DNA of 59,077 bases. It comes from a virus. How positions within the stretch are numbered: the first letter of the stretch is position 1; each line of letters opens with the position of its first letter. The translations under genes and the position numbers were made by a program. Of this stretch, positions 35,018-42,744 are shown piece after piece. The stretch lies in the IMG/VR virus record IMGVR_UViG_3300032236_001008, positions 1 to 59,077 of that record. One strand, written 5' to 3'. The notes beneath the pieces are model-generated. The model was not told where the DNA came from. It searched no databases and saw only the letters and a program-made list of their open reading frames with translations.

Positions 35018-36360
35018 TTAGGTTGTTCCATGTTAAGCGATTCTAATAATGCTTCTTGCAAATTTATCTTTCCTTCTAGTACACGCACTACTTGTTCGTC
35101 AATACTATTATACACATTTAGGTGATGTATAATAACCGGCTTTTCTTGCCCTTGGCGATAGATGCGGGCATTTGCCTGGATATAGTTCTCAGACGACCAG
35201 GGCAAATCGTACCAGACTGTTTGTGCTGTTTCGCCAACGTTGCACTGTAAATTGAGCCCAATGCCTCCTGATTGAGGATGGGCCAAGAGCATACGAATCT
35301 TGCCACGACGCCACGCTTCAATGTTGTCATCGTCCAGCACCACAGCTTCTGGGAACGTAGCACGTATTCTTTGGAGGCTGTGTTTGAAGTGATAGAATAC
35401 GAGCGTCGGGGAAGTAGATTCCTCCATGATCGACTCAAGATATTCCAACTTACTGCTGTGTACTTCTTGTGCTTCTCCCTCTTCGTTGTAAACTGCTCCA
35501 GACGTGAATTGCAAGAGCTTGTTCGCCAGTGCGGCTGCTGTTGGAGCTGTGATTTGTTCCCCACTGATCTCAGTGACCATGTCTTTTCTAAGGGCATCAT
35601 ACTTTTTCCTATCTGTTGGTTCTAGTTCAATCTTATGGTATAGCTTGGTTAACTGCGGTAATTGAAGGTAATCCTCCGCCCGCAGCGAGAAACATATATC
35701 GCTTATTTTATCCTGTATCAGTTTGTCAGCGCCTTTTTGTAATTCCCATTTATACACTACATGGGTATGGTGGTTTACCTGACCCGGTCTTAGGTATTTA
35801 GCTCTGAACGATGTTAGACTGGTCTCCAGACGGGCTCCTAAGTCCAATATACCCACCTGTGACCAGAGATCAGACATGCCCTGAGGGGTGGGTGTACCAG
35901 TGAGTATGATACGCCGTGAGAAGCCCTTTAAATGCTTCCTGATAGCCTTAAAACGCTTGGTGCTTGGATCCTTAAATCGTGAGGATTCATCTATTACTAA
36001 GTTAGTAAACACTAACTTAGGCTGAACGTCTGTAAGCCACACTAAGTTTTCCAGATTGATGAGATAGATATCTGCATCCGCATTGAGTCCAGCCATCCTT
36101 TGTGTTGGGTTGCCCATAATTTTGGAGACTTTAAGATGACTTAGGTGTTCCCACTTTTTTACCTCTGTGTCCCACACTGTTTCCGCTACCCTCTTTGGCG
36201 CTATGATAAGTGTTTTCCCCTTGAGTTGCTCTGCGATAATCGTCAGCGTTGTCGTCGTCTTCCCAAGTCCAGGGGGTAGAAATAGACCCAAGTTCGGCAC
36301 CGACTGCGCCTTGGATATAATCTCCAGTTGATAAGGATGTAGCTTGTTGCGAGGTAGCAT
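35014..36360 (-). CDS. SNF2-family DNA helicase/translocase
   Basis: A 448-residue superfamily-2 ATPase. Walker A is PPGLGKTTTT (K34), the DEAD-like box is VIDESS (D124, E125), motif III is ILTGTPTPQGMSDLW, and the C-terminal lobe has HPQSGGIGLNLQ and NARIYRQGQ. Phage SNF2 proteins of this size take part in replication or recombination. Its 5' 230 bases overlap the VRR-NUC gene in another frame. Confidence 0.9.
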   Translation of the reverse strand: MLPRNKLHPYQLEIISKAQSVPNLGLFLPPGLGKTTTTLTIIAEQLKGKTLIIAPKRVAETVWDTEVKKWEHLSHLKVSKIMGNPTQRMAGLNADADIYLINLENLVWLTDVQPKLVFTNLVIDESSRFKDPSTKRFKAIRKHLKGFSRRIILTGTPTPQGMSDLWSQVGILDLGARLETSLTSFRAKYLRPGQVNHHTHVVYKWELQKGADKLIQDKISDICFSLRAEDYLQLPQLTKLYHKIELEPTDRKKYDALRKDMVTEISGEQITAPTAAALANKLLQFTSGAVYNEEGEAQEVHSSKLEYLESIMEESTSPTLVFYHFKHSLQRIRATFPEAVVLDDDNIEAWRRGKIRMLLAHPQSGGIGLNLQCNVGETAQTVWYDLPWSSENYIQANARIYRQGQEKPVIIHHLNVYNSIDEQVVRVLEGKINLQEALLESLNMEQPK

Positions 36361-36625
36361 ATTTTATAAAATCTTCAACGTCTTCTTTGCTGTGTAAGAT
36401 ATGAACAGGAAAACCCTGCTCACCCAAATCATCAAAAACCAGTTCTTGTCTCGGGCTCAGTTTCCCCGTTGCTGTCTTTAGTTCCACTAGATGCACTTGA
36501 TTTTGTAGAAATACTATCCGATCCGGGACCCCTGTTACGGTGCTTATCCATTTGTAACTTAGACCCTTTGATTTCTTCACCAAGTTGTTTAAATGCTTCT
36601 CTATCTCTTTTTCCAGCACGTTCAC
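36131..36625 (-). CDS. VRR-NUC domain nuclease
   Basis: The GTG at 36625 is chosen because GGAGG lies 9 bases upstream and it puts the domain at the N-terminus (MNVLEKEIEKHLNNLVKK). The active site is GVPD35 then HLVELK (E48, K50), and Q60 follows: the PD-(D/E)xK core of VRR-NUC (Holliday-junction or flap nucleases). The C-terminal 75 residues overlap the SNF2 gene, and the first 194 bases overlap the HExxH gene. Confidence 0.82.
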   Translation of the reverse strand: MNVLEKEIEKHLNNLVKKSKGLSYKWISTVTGVPDRIVFLQNQVHLVELKTATGKLSPRQELVFDDLGEQGFPVHILHSKEDVEDFIKYATSQQATSLSTGDYIQGAVGAELGSISTPWTWEDDDNADDYRRATQGENTYHSAKEGSGNSVGHRGKKVGTPKSS

Positions 36626-37103
36626 GCTTATCTTCCTCCGTTGCGTAAATACTAAACACTTGTTTAAAAATATGTTCACCTAAATAAGAGCGTGATTCAT
36701 CACCTATTTTAGCATCGTCTTCGCCAATATATTCAAACACGTGAGTGACAGTGTGACTTACCTCATGGTAGATAACACCCATACGTTCTAAGGCATCGCA
36801 TTTAGCCATGTCCTCGTAATTAAACACGATAGCAAGCATGGCATTTTGTGTGCCTTCTTGCTCAATGAAGTGTGACTCTGCCAGCCCAACATCAAGGGCT
36901 GTGTGGCGGGTTGTAATTTTGGAATCTTTGACAGCCTGCTGAAAAGACGCATCACTAAAGCATACTTTAATTGGGATACCAAAATGACCAGTATCTGCCA
37001 AGTAGTATGGTCGTTTAGTGTCTTGTGTTTTTGCGGTTGATCTGTTCCAAAATCTCTTGCTGCTCTTCTTCCGACATTTGGTCGATTGGGGTTGCGTCTT
37101 CAA
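36432..37103 (-). CDS. HExxH putative metalloprotein
   Basis: Begins with TTG at 37103, six bases after AGGAG. H113-E-V-S-H117 (IYHEVSHTVTHVFEYIG) is a zincin motif; the segment before it (MLAIVFNYEDMAKCDALERMG) forms the helical lead-in. The C-terminal 60 residues are Lys/Ser-rich and overlap VRR-NUC in another frame. A third zinc ligand is not clear. Role unknown; a peptidase or a structural zinc protein is possible. Confidence 0.6.
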   Translation of the reverse strand: MKTQPQSTKCRKKSSKRFWNRSTAKTQDTKRPYYLADTGHFGIPIKVCFSDASFQQAVKDSKITTRHTALDVGLAESHFIEQEGTQNAMLAIVFNYEDMAKCDALERMGVIYHEVSHTVTHVFEYIGEDDAKIGDESRSYLGEHIFKQVFSIYATEEDKRERAGKRDREAFKQLGEEIKGSKLQMDKHRNRGPGSDSISTKSSASSGTKDSNGETEPETRTGF

Positions 37104-37224
37104 AGATTTCTCCTGTGGTAACTAATTCGGTAATGCCTCTAACTAAAGCATCAAGCTCTTCTTGGGTTAGGTCAAGTTCATCCGCCCATCCTTCTTCAAA
37201 TTCAACTGTCTTTTTTGTTGTCAT
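37015..37224 (-). CDS. Small acidic protein (69 aa)
   Basis: A 69-residue, strongly acidic helical protein (EFEEGWADELDLTQEELDAL, EDATPIDQMSEEEQQEILEQ). ATGA overlap with its upstream gene. The HExxH gene starts inside it in another frame. Function unknown. Confidence 0.55.
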   Translation of the reverse strand: MTTKKTVEFEEGWADELDLTQEELDALVRGITELVTTGEIFEDATPIDQMSEEEQQEILEQINRKNTRH

Positions 37225-37499
37225 ACTTTTGCTTTCTTAATTTTAAGAGCTTGCCGTAGTTCATGGCTGTGTAGCTTTTTACCCGGTTTCTTAACTTCAC
37301 CGGCCTCTTTAGCTATTTTAGCAGCTTTTTCACGATCTGCAAACTCACCAGTAGAGAGCAAAAATCCTCGTTTGTCTTGGTTCTTTTTTCTGCCAGCTTT
37401 CTTTTCAATTTCTTCATGCGAGTAAGCAGGTGTGTCTTTCAAAATCTTACCTGACTTTTCTTTTACTGCGGGTTCAACTACTTTAATTTTTTTAGTCAT
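37221..37499 (-). CDS. Small basic protein (92 aa)
   Basis: A Lys-rich 92-residue protein. The segment DKRGFLLSTGEFADREKAAKIA, and then HSHELRQALK, is a pattern I recall from small phage proteins of unknown role next to replication genes. It overlaps both neighbours by a few bases. Confidence 0.55.
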   Translation of the reverse strand: MTKKIKVVEPAVKEKSGKILKDTPAYSHEEIEKKAGRKKNQDKRGFLLSTGEFADREKAAKIAKEAGEVKKPGKKLHSHELRQALKIKKAKV

Positions 37500-37683
37500 T
37501 CTTTTTATCCCTTTTTTTAATTTTTAATGCTAACTCAATCGAATACACCAATGCTTTCCACTGCTCTCGTTGCATAATGACAGGGACTAACTCCATTCCT
37601 TCATCTATTTCTGCAAACTTTTCAACGAGGTACTTTGACATTGCCTCTTCGTACTCTTTACTACGCTTTTTATCTTTGCTCAT
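37492..37683 (-). CDS. Small protein of unknown function (63 aa)
   Basis: The start at 37683 (MSKDKKRSKEYEEAMSKYLV) is used; the upstream alternative at 37725 would run through the preceding gene. The helical C-terminal half ends in KIKKRDKKND. No family is recognised. Confidence 0.48.
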   Translation of the reverse strand: MSKDKKRSKEYEEAMSKYLVEKFAEIDEGMELVPVIMQREQWKALVYSIELALKIKKRDKKND

Positions 37684-37795
37684 TTCTGTGATATCTATCG
37701 TGTGGGTTACGTAACATACTGGCAATGAGCTCGTCTACTGTCCAAAACCACTGAATGACTTTGAGTCCGTCTGCTTGGTAGATGGTGAAGCTCAT
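37670..37795 (-). CDS. Very small protein (41 aa)
   Basis: A 41-codon ORF linked by ATGA to the gene upstream (37792-37795) and overlapping the next by 14 bases. It reads MSFTIYQADGLKVIQWFWTV then DELIASMLRNPHD. It fills a gap of otherwise empty coding density; function unknown. Confidence 0.45.
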   Translation of the reverse strand: MSFTIYQADGLKVIQWFWTVDELIASMLRNPHDRYHRNEQR

Positions 37796-37965
37796 TCTTT
37801 TGCACAAATAAATTTAGCGGTGTAGGTTTTATTGTTTGCCATATTAACAAACGCTTTACCTGCTTCCATACAACGCTCTTGGGTTACAAATGCAATATGG
37901 TCAACTGATACGGCTCTACTGTCCATAACGCCGACCTGGTAAACAAAAGTAATTAAAATCCACAT
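37792..37965 (-). CDS. Small secreted-type protein (57 aa)
   Basis: The first 14 residues (MWILITFVYQVGVM) are hydrophobic; C32 (TQERCMEAGKAF) and C54 (AKFICAKE) recall the small cysteine protein at 32705. It may be a related exported or membrane protein. AGGTT precedes the ATG weakly. Confidence 0.5.
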   Translation of the reverse strand: MWILITFVYQVGVMDSRAVSVDHIAFVTQERCMEAGKAFVNMANNKTYTAKFICAKE

Positions 37966-37968
37966 AAC

Positions 37969-38124
37969 CTATTCTCCTATTCCGTGGGCGCGTTCGATGG
38001 CGCGGGCGAACTCTAATAACCTAGGATTGAATGAGTAAAATTCACTCATTATCTCTTTTATTTGTTCTTCGGTCAACGGGGTACGTTGCGCATCTTGCCG
38101 GTCTTGTGTGGTGAAGGTCGTCAT
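37969..38124 (-). CDS. Small conserved phage protein (51 aa)
   Basis: The start at 38124 gives MTTFTTQDRQDAQRTPLTEE followed by EIMSEFYSFNPRLLEFAR and AIERAHGIGE. This C-terminal pattern recurs in small phage proteins of unknown function. The longer start at 38184 would overlap the upstream gene heavily. ATGA overlap supports the choice. Confidence 0.55.
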   Translation of the reverse strand: MTTFTTQDRQDAQRTPLTEEQIKEIMSEFYSFNPRLLEFARAIERAHGIGE

Positions 38125-38318
38125 ACCTTTTCTACCTCTGTCCATGCTGCAAAGTAGTAACGCTCGCCGTCTGTGCCTTCGCATGGTGCGTACATGCCAT
38201 CGACGTGGGTGTACTTGTACGTTACGTTATCGGCAGGCTGTGGGGCCGCTGGTGGCACCTTGGTCTCTTGATCAATCACTTTAAAGTTGTCGCCACGTTG
38301 TAATTTATAAAGTTCCAT
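38121..38318 (-). CDS. Small protein of unknown function (65 aa)
   Basis: A 65-residue beta-rich protein (LYKLQRGDNFKVID, YKYTHVDGMYAPCEG, RYYFAAWTEVEKV), perhaps a small SH3-like barrel. A strong AGGAGAT site precedes the ATG. Confidence 0.55.
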   Translation of the reverse strand: MELYKLQRGDNFKVIDQETKVPPAAPQPADNVTYKYTHVDGMYAPCEGTDGERYYFAAWTEVEKV

Positions 38319-38319
38319 G

Positions 38320-38574
38320 TTATCTCCTAAACTGTGCTATTGGTTTGCGCCTGCCGTACGCACGGCGGATCTTTAGTGCGTGGACGCTACCAAACGTTCT
38401 GTTCTGCCAGCCTTGGTGTGCCCTGCGAATCTGTACCATCTTAAACCGAATCCAGCGCAAACGAAAGCGCTTCTTGCCGGCATACTGTAGCAACGTACGG
38501 CGCTTACCGACCCCACCAAAGATGTTGGTAAAGTCGTTGCGCTTAATGCGTTTGCGAAAGTTAAACTGTTTCAA
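38320..38574 (-). CDS. Very basic small protein (84 aa)
   Basis: A TTG start overlaps the primase stop (TTGA). The 84-residue product is about one-third Arg/Lys (RKRIKRNDF, KKRFRLRWIRFK, RRAYGRRK), so binding to nucleic acid is plausible. Low complexity makes the call uncertain. Confidence 0.42.
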   Translation of the reverse strand: MKQFNFRKRIKRNDFTNIFGGVGKRRTLLQYAGKKRFRLRWIRFKMVQIRRAHQGWQNRTFGSVHALKIRRAYGRRKPIAQFRR

Positions 38575-40892
38575 AACACGCCTTCTTCATCAATCACATG
38601 CTCATCCACATACTTTTGTGCCTTTTGATTGAGCTTGACACCACGATAGATATGTTTGCGTTGACCATTGGTTCTGACCAAGTCTGACTCTACCATATGT
38701 TCTTGGGTTGATGCAAGGAAGCGTCGTTTAAACGATTGCTCTGTACCAAACGGCATGTTCTTTTTAATTGCCCAGTGTTTAAAGCAAGCAAACACCTCGT
38801 CTTTGCCGACTGTTCCTTCAGGGTCAAACTCAAGGGCTTCATCAACAAACGCACCAAGGGGGTTACCAAGTTCTGCCATAACCTCAAGCAAGTCCTTACC
38901 GCTGTCAGGTTGCAAGAAGTATCCGCCACGTGCTATCCTGCGTTGTAGTCCTTCCATCGCCCAGTTAAATATGCCTGATAGTTCACTGGTTAGTTTGTGT
39001 GCCAGATCTGTATCTTCCTTGTTGTAGAAAGACTTAGTCATCTTTAACACAATCATACGACCAGTGAGTGCGTTGGAGTTCTCGGTTAGTTGAAGAACCT
39101 CGTTAGAATAAATAACAATCCGAGTAGGGAGATAGCCATTCCAAGCCTCTTTGTTTTTTCGGTTGACAGTAATGGTATCCCCGCCCACAATACGGAGCAG
39201 TTGAGATACAACAGAAGATCGATTGCGCTCAGGTGCTCTTGCATCAGTAAAAGAAGCGAGGAGCTTACCCAGCCAAGGCTGCAGACCAAAGGTATCACAT
39301 AATTCTCCTAATTCAGGTGCTACTGTGTTGTGTTGACCAAGCAGGCTGACTAGCACTTTGTTGATTGTGCCTTTGCCTGATCTGCGTGGGCCGATAATAT
39401 TAAAAAACTTCTGCTGGCGAGTGTCGCCCGACAAAATGTACCCAAACATCTCTTGCAAAGTATCTTGTGACTGTTTGTCTTCCGGCCAGACAGACTGCAA
39501 GAACGCATCCCATGTTGGGCAAGTAGCATTTGGGTCATAAGAGAACGGCAAAGAGTTCTGTGTATAAAAACCTAGTGAGTGTGGAATCATAACTTGGTCT
39601 TCTAAATGGAATAGACCATTCTCAAGGCTAATAAGTTTAGACGCATCAGGTTTGTTCAGCTTATACGAATCAAACCAAATAGGTGGTCTAGTGTTGGCAT
39701 GGTTGGGTAAGTGGACAATAGACTTGATCGCATCTAATGCACCTGATACGCTAGCTGGTGCTGGGTTAAATGGGATAAGTTCGCCCTTCTTGCCTGACTT
39801 CTTGCACTTGTCTAAAAACAGGTAAGTTTCAGAGCGAATGGTTGCTTCTTCAATAATCTCGTAGTGAGTGCCAACATACGCATAAAAGTCGTCTGAGTAG
39901 TGAACAAGGCGATAGCCTTCCTCGGTGACAAAATGATTCTCAAGAAATGTTCTAGCGTGGTTCATTGCTCCGTTGTCTAGTATGATCTCGCCACGTGCTA
40001 GGGCTTGCTTCCTCTCAACTTGGTTGATCTTAAATAACAGGGAACGCAAGGTTGCCCCTGAGCCTTTGAAGGTTGACCACTTCTTGTCACAAGCGTTGGG
40101 TGTGTAGTTAGGCACTGAGCCATCACCATATGACCACCTATCCCACAACTCTAAGGCTTCCATATCGCCTGAAAACTGGTGGTGTAGGGCAAATCCTACA
40201 TTGAGCCAGTTTGTGTAGCCTTCTGATGGGTCAAGGTTGGCAAGCACTTCTGTTTCTACACGATGCAGATCATACCCCTCGACAGGCGGTGAGTAGTCTG
40301 CAAAGGAATCGCCTGTGTTGCGTATTTCCCGATCGGGAATAACGCCACTTAAGTCTTGTAGGTCGTTGGGAACTACGCCACTGATGTGATGCCCTGTGAC
40401 TGTGAAATACCTACCTTTTGGATAAAACTCAAAACCTTTGTCGTGGTCGACATGGGAGTTATGGGTGTCCGCCCTTGTAAATATCTTCACTCCTGTGCCA
40501 GAAGGCGAAACCTCCATATATCCTTGCACAGATTGTGCAATTTGCTGCAGTGCAGCATCAGTGAAACTTTCAGTCTGATGGTCGTAGCAATCATCCAAAT
40601 CGATGCCTACTAGATTATCATCCCCGCTAAATACGAATCCTACGCCATCAAAGCGGTTTGGCTGATTGATATATGCATTTTGGACTGTCAGGAAGTCTGC
40701 CCATGTGTTTGGGTTGGTTGATGATGCTGATTGCCCTGATGCCTGTGTAGGCAGTTTAGACCATCTTTTGGTGGTTTCATCGCCAATTTCTACATATCGC
40801 CATAAAACCCATCTAGGAATCATCTTCAATTCCATGGGTATGTTGTCAAATTGGACTGGTAGTGTGTGTGGTTTTGTGTTCATAATCTTCAT
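38571..40892 (-). CDS. Primase-helicase (D5/P4-type)
   Basis: A 773-775-residue replication protein. The N-terminal domain (PRWVLWRYVEIGDETTK, DGVGFVFSGDDNLVGIDLDD, KGRYFTVTGHH) is a primase-polymerase-like fold with catalytic acidic residues. The C-terminal half is a superfamily-3 helicase: Walker A is FNIIGPRRSGKGT near residue 500, then FTDARAPERNRSS and RIVIYSNEVLQL. Two ATGs lie close to the promoter; 40892 is taken because it falls at the predicted transcription start, 40898 and 40883 are alternatives. The upstream control region is complex. Confidence 0.85.
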   Translation of the reverse strand: MKIMNTKPHTLPVQFDNIPMELKMIPRWVLWRYVEIGDETTKRWSKLPTQASGQSASSTNPNTWADFLTVQNAYINQPNRFDGVGFVFSGDDNLVGIDLDDCYDHQTESFTDAALQQIAQSVQGYMEVSPSGTGVKIFTRADTHNSHVDHDKGFEFYPKGRYFTVTGHHISGVVPNDLQDLSGVIPDREIRNTGDSFADYSPPVEGYDLHRVETEVLANLDPSEGYTNWLNVGFALHHQFSGDMEALELWDRWSYGDGSVPNYTPNACDKKWSTFKGSGATLRSLLFKINQVERKQALARGEIILDNGAMNHARTFLENHFVTEEGYRLVHYSDDFYAYVGTHYEIIEEATIRSETYLFLDKCKKSGKKGELIPFNPAPASVSGALDAIKSIVHLPNHANTRPPIWFDSYKLNKPDASKLISLENGLFHLEDQVMIPHSLGFYTQNSLPFSYDPNATCPTWDAFLQSVWPEDKQSQDTLQEMFGYILSGDTRQQKFFNIIGPRRSGKGTINKVLVSLLGQHNTVAPELGELCDTFGLQPWLGKLLASFTDARAPERNRSSVVSQLLRIVGGDTITVNRKNKEAWNGYLPTRIVIYSNEVLQLTENSNALTGRMIVLKMTKSFYNKEDTDLAHKLTSELSGIFNWAMEGLQRRIARGGYFLQPDSGKDLLEVMAELGNPLGAFVDEALEFDPEGTVGKDEVFACFKHWAIKKNMPFGTEQSFKRRFLASTQEHMVESDLVRTNGQRKHIYRGVKLNQKAQKYVDEHVIDEEGVF

Positions 40893-40928
40893 ATGCATAT
40901 ACTAATGCAAAAATGGTGGTTTTGTCAT
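40892..40928 (-). promoter_or_regulatory. TTGCATTAGTA promoter of the primase unit
   Basis: On the minus strand TTGCATTAGTA at 40910-40900 followed by TATGCATATG. The GGGCG half is absent and AAATG stands in its place. Predicted start around 40894-40892, at or next to the primase start codon. Confidence 0.55.
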
Positions 40929-40943
40929 TTCACAATGTGAAAT
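40927..40943. promoter_or_regulatory. Perfect 17-bp palindrome, likely operator
   Basis: ATTTCACAATGTGAAAT is a perfect palindrome around a central A, placed at the -35 to -45 region of the primase promoter. Position and symmetry suggest a repressor- or activator-binding site. No regulator gene was identified. Confidence 0.55.
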
Positions 40944-40947
40944 AAAT

Positions 40948-41166
40948 TTGTCAGGGTAGTATGGGTTGTCAGGGTTTGATTTTTGTTCATTTTTCCATTT
41001 TTTCCTTTGCTTGACTCCAATAAAATCAACAACTTACTGATAAAATTGTCAGGGTAGTATGGGTAGTACCCCTCTAAATGACTTTTTTTTAGATTTTTTA
41101 AAAATAAAAATAAAATATTCTGAATGGACTTGACTTAGACCCTGACAACCCATACTACCCTGACAA
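40948..41166 (-). repeat. Control module A: inverted TTGTCAGGGTAGTATGGGT repeats around an AT-rich core
   Basis: The 19-mer TTGTCAGGGTAGTATGGGT occurs on the plus strand at 40948 (followed by a second TTGTCAGGGT) and 41046, and inverted at 41139-41166. Between 41065 and 41138 lies an A/T-rich stretch. The same order of elements, including TAAGTTGTTGATT, occurs in opposite orientation at 52152-52368. It stands just upstream of the primase promoter. Origin, enhancer or partition function is possible. Confidence 0.8.
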
Positions 41167-41176
41167 ATGATAACTT

Positions 41177-41371
41177 TTAGTTATATAGACTGTACCCTTT
41201 CCTAGCAATATGGTTATAAGCCCATTTTCTGAACTCTACCCGCTTTTCGGAGGTTTGCTCATCGTTTTCATCCCATTGGGCATCGATGATATGCTCCCCG
41301 TTGCCGTCGTGAAATTCAATCCGTAGCAAATTGCCGTCTTTGTCATAGACATCGGTTGGAATTGCCTTCAT
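41177..41371 (-). CDS. Small protein of unknown function (64 aa)
   Basis: A 64-residue protein (DVYDKDGNLLRIEFHDGNGE, EKRVEFRKWAYNHIARKGY) with a beta-hairpin and a C-terminal helix. It is the last gene of the sigma-factor unit, just before control module A. Unknown family. Confidence 0.52.
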   Translation of the reverse strand: MKAIPTDVYDKDGNLLRIEFHDGNGEHIIDAQWDENDEQTSEKRVEFRKWAYNHIARKGYSLYN

Positions 41372-41373
41372 AT

Positions 41374-41694
41374 TTACTCCTTTATCTTTGAATAACTGTC
41401 AACTACCCAACTAGACTTGTCTTCCCATGAGTCCTGTGTGCCATAATCACCCCTACTCATACGCATACGATCACGCTCTCTTTGTGGGGGTTCAATTGCC
41501 AGCCAGGCAGAGAACGCATCTTTATATTCCTGCCAATCGGGATTTGCTTCGTAAAATGGATGGTTAAATCCAGCCAAATCCACAGTAGATAGCACATCTG
41601 CCTGTCTAATCCACTTTTTTGCTCTTTTAACTATGCCCATCTTATTCCTTGCGGTTATATAGCGGTCATATGCTTTTTTCTGTTCTTCAGTCAT
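41374..41694 (-). CDS. Protein of unknown function (106 aa)
   Basis: A helical charged protein (EEQKKAYDRYITARNKMG, FYEANPDWQEYKDAFSAWL). It overlaps the end of the sigma-factor gene by 8 bases, so the two are co-expressed. No DNA-binding motif is evident; a sigma-associated factor is only a guess. Confidence 0.5.
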   Translation of the reverse strand: MTEEQKKAYDRYITARNKMGIVKRAKKWIRQADVLSTVDLAGFNHPFYEANPDWQEYKDAFSAWLAIEPPQRERDRMRMSRGDYGTQDSWEDKSSWVVDSYSKIKE

Positions 41695-42259
41695 CGTTGC
41701 CTTCCTCCAAAAATTTCTCTTGTTTTAAATTGCTAAGTGATATCGGTTCTTTGCCGATATGTCCTTGTAATTGGCTTATCTTTGCTTCAGATATGCCCAT
41801 GATGGTGGCTAACTCTGACACTTTGGGTTCTCGCCCAAGTATTTGGGACAGATTACGCTTATTGTAGTTTAGCTTTTTAATCTGTTCCATGATGTTGATT
41901 GGTAAACGAATGATGTTTGCGGTATTGTCTAAATCCCTACGCACCCCTTTCTCGATGAACGACTTTGCGTATGTGGCAAATCTTGCGTTATTCGTAGGCT
42001 TCCATCTTTTGGCTGCCATAAACAATGCCTCATTACCCATCGCAAGGATATCCTCGACAGGCACTTTACTGTGATGCCAAGCAGTCATCTTACGCACGAC
42101 ATAAACCACAAAGCGTAAGTTATGGGTGATGAGTTTGTCTAACGCATCGTCATCACCCTTTTGTATCTGCTTGGCTAACTGATGTTCTTCCTCTATGGGT
42201 AAAGGTTCAACTCCATAGAGGGATTGTAAGTAATCGCTTAATAAATCATTTTCTTTCAC
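41687..42259 (-). CDS. Sigma70-family RNA polymerase sigma factor without region 4
   Basis: GTG at 42259 with AGGAAA 7 bases upstream gives 190 residues. Region 1.2 (DLLSDYLQSLYGVEPLPIEE, QLAKQIQKGDDDALDKLI), region 2 (HNLRFVVYVVRKM, DILAMGNEALFMAAKRW, NARFATYAKSFIEKGVR, IRLPINI) and region 3 (REPKVSELATIMGISEAKIS) are clear. The protein then ends, so the -35-binding region 4 is missing. It may direct host RNA polymerase to the phage TGCATTAGTA promoters. TTG at 42274 is a weaker alternative start. Confidence 0.83.
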   Translation of the reverse strand: MKENDLLSDYLQSLYGVEPLPIEEEHQLAKQIQKGDDDALDKLITHNLRFVVYVVRKMTAWHHSKVPVEDILAMGNEALFMAAKRWKPTNNARFATYAKSFIEKGVRRDLDNTANIIRLPINIMEQIKKLNYNKRNLSQILGREPKVSELATIMGISEAKISQLQGHIGKEPISLSNLKQEKFLEEGNDD

Positions 42260-42410
42260 CCGCGTTTCCTTCAAATATTAACTGCAACAACTGTGGGAAA
42301 ACACATAATAGACCCCCAACAATCATAGCAATCAAGCCAAAAGTGATACCGCCCCCTGTTTCTATTGCACAAAAAGCGATAACAATAAATACGATTCCTA
42401 ACATTTTCAT
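42246..42410 (-). CDS. Small two-helix membrane protein (54 aa)
   Basis: A 54-codon ORF with two hydrophobic helices (MLGIVFIVIAFCAIE and FGLIAMIVGGLLCVFPQLLQ). ATGA overlap upstream and 14-base overlap with the sigma gene. Function unknown. Confidence 0.55.
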   Translation of the reverse strand: MKMLGIVFIVIAFCAIETGGGITFGLIAMIVGGLLCVFPQLLQLIFEGNAGERK

Positions 42411-42586
42411 AGTGGTGATTCCTCTAAAAGTAATTTTGCCATTTCATACTGATTTGGCTGTGGTGGTAGTTTGACCAATTTTGCCCCATTGGTCAGGTAG
42501 GGTGTTGCTTCTGTTTTGCTTGCAAATTTCCTGATCGAATCTCCAAATTCGTCAATAAGTATAAATTTGTAGGCGGACTTTTTCAT
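42407..42586 (-). CDS. Small protein of unknown function (59 aa)
   Basis: MKKSAYKFILIDEFGDSIRK opens a 59-residue protein that appears to be a beta-hairpin plus helix (QYEMAKLLLEESPL). First gene of the sigma-factor unit. Family unknown. Confidence 0.5.
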   Translation of the reverse strand: MKKSAYKFILIDEFGDSIRKFASKTEATPYLTNGAKLVKLPPQPNQYEMAKLLLEESPL

Positions 42587-42744
42587 TTTTTAATTATACC
42601 ATAAAAGGTCAATTTGCCGAGTAAAATCAAAATGGGATAAGTCCTTTAAGGCGGAAAAAATTTTTTTATGCGTTCCCCCACCCTGTTTAAACTTACTGTG
42701 CATAGATACATATGTGTTTAAACGAGGTCGTAGGGTTAAAAAAA
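42587..42744 (-). promoter_or_regulatory. Intergenic region before the sigma-factor unit
   Basis: 158 bases without a gene, AT-rich, with two GTTTAAAC copies (42685, 42716) 31 bases apart and an A/T tract (42655-42668). It holds the likely promoter of the sigma-factor unit, but no clear -10/-35 pair is visible. Confidence 0.4.
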
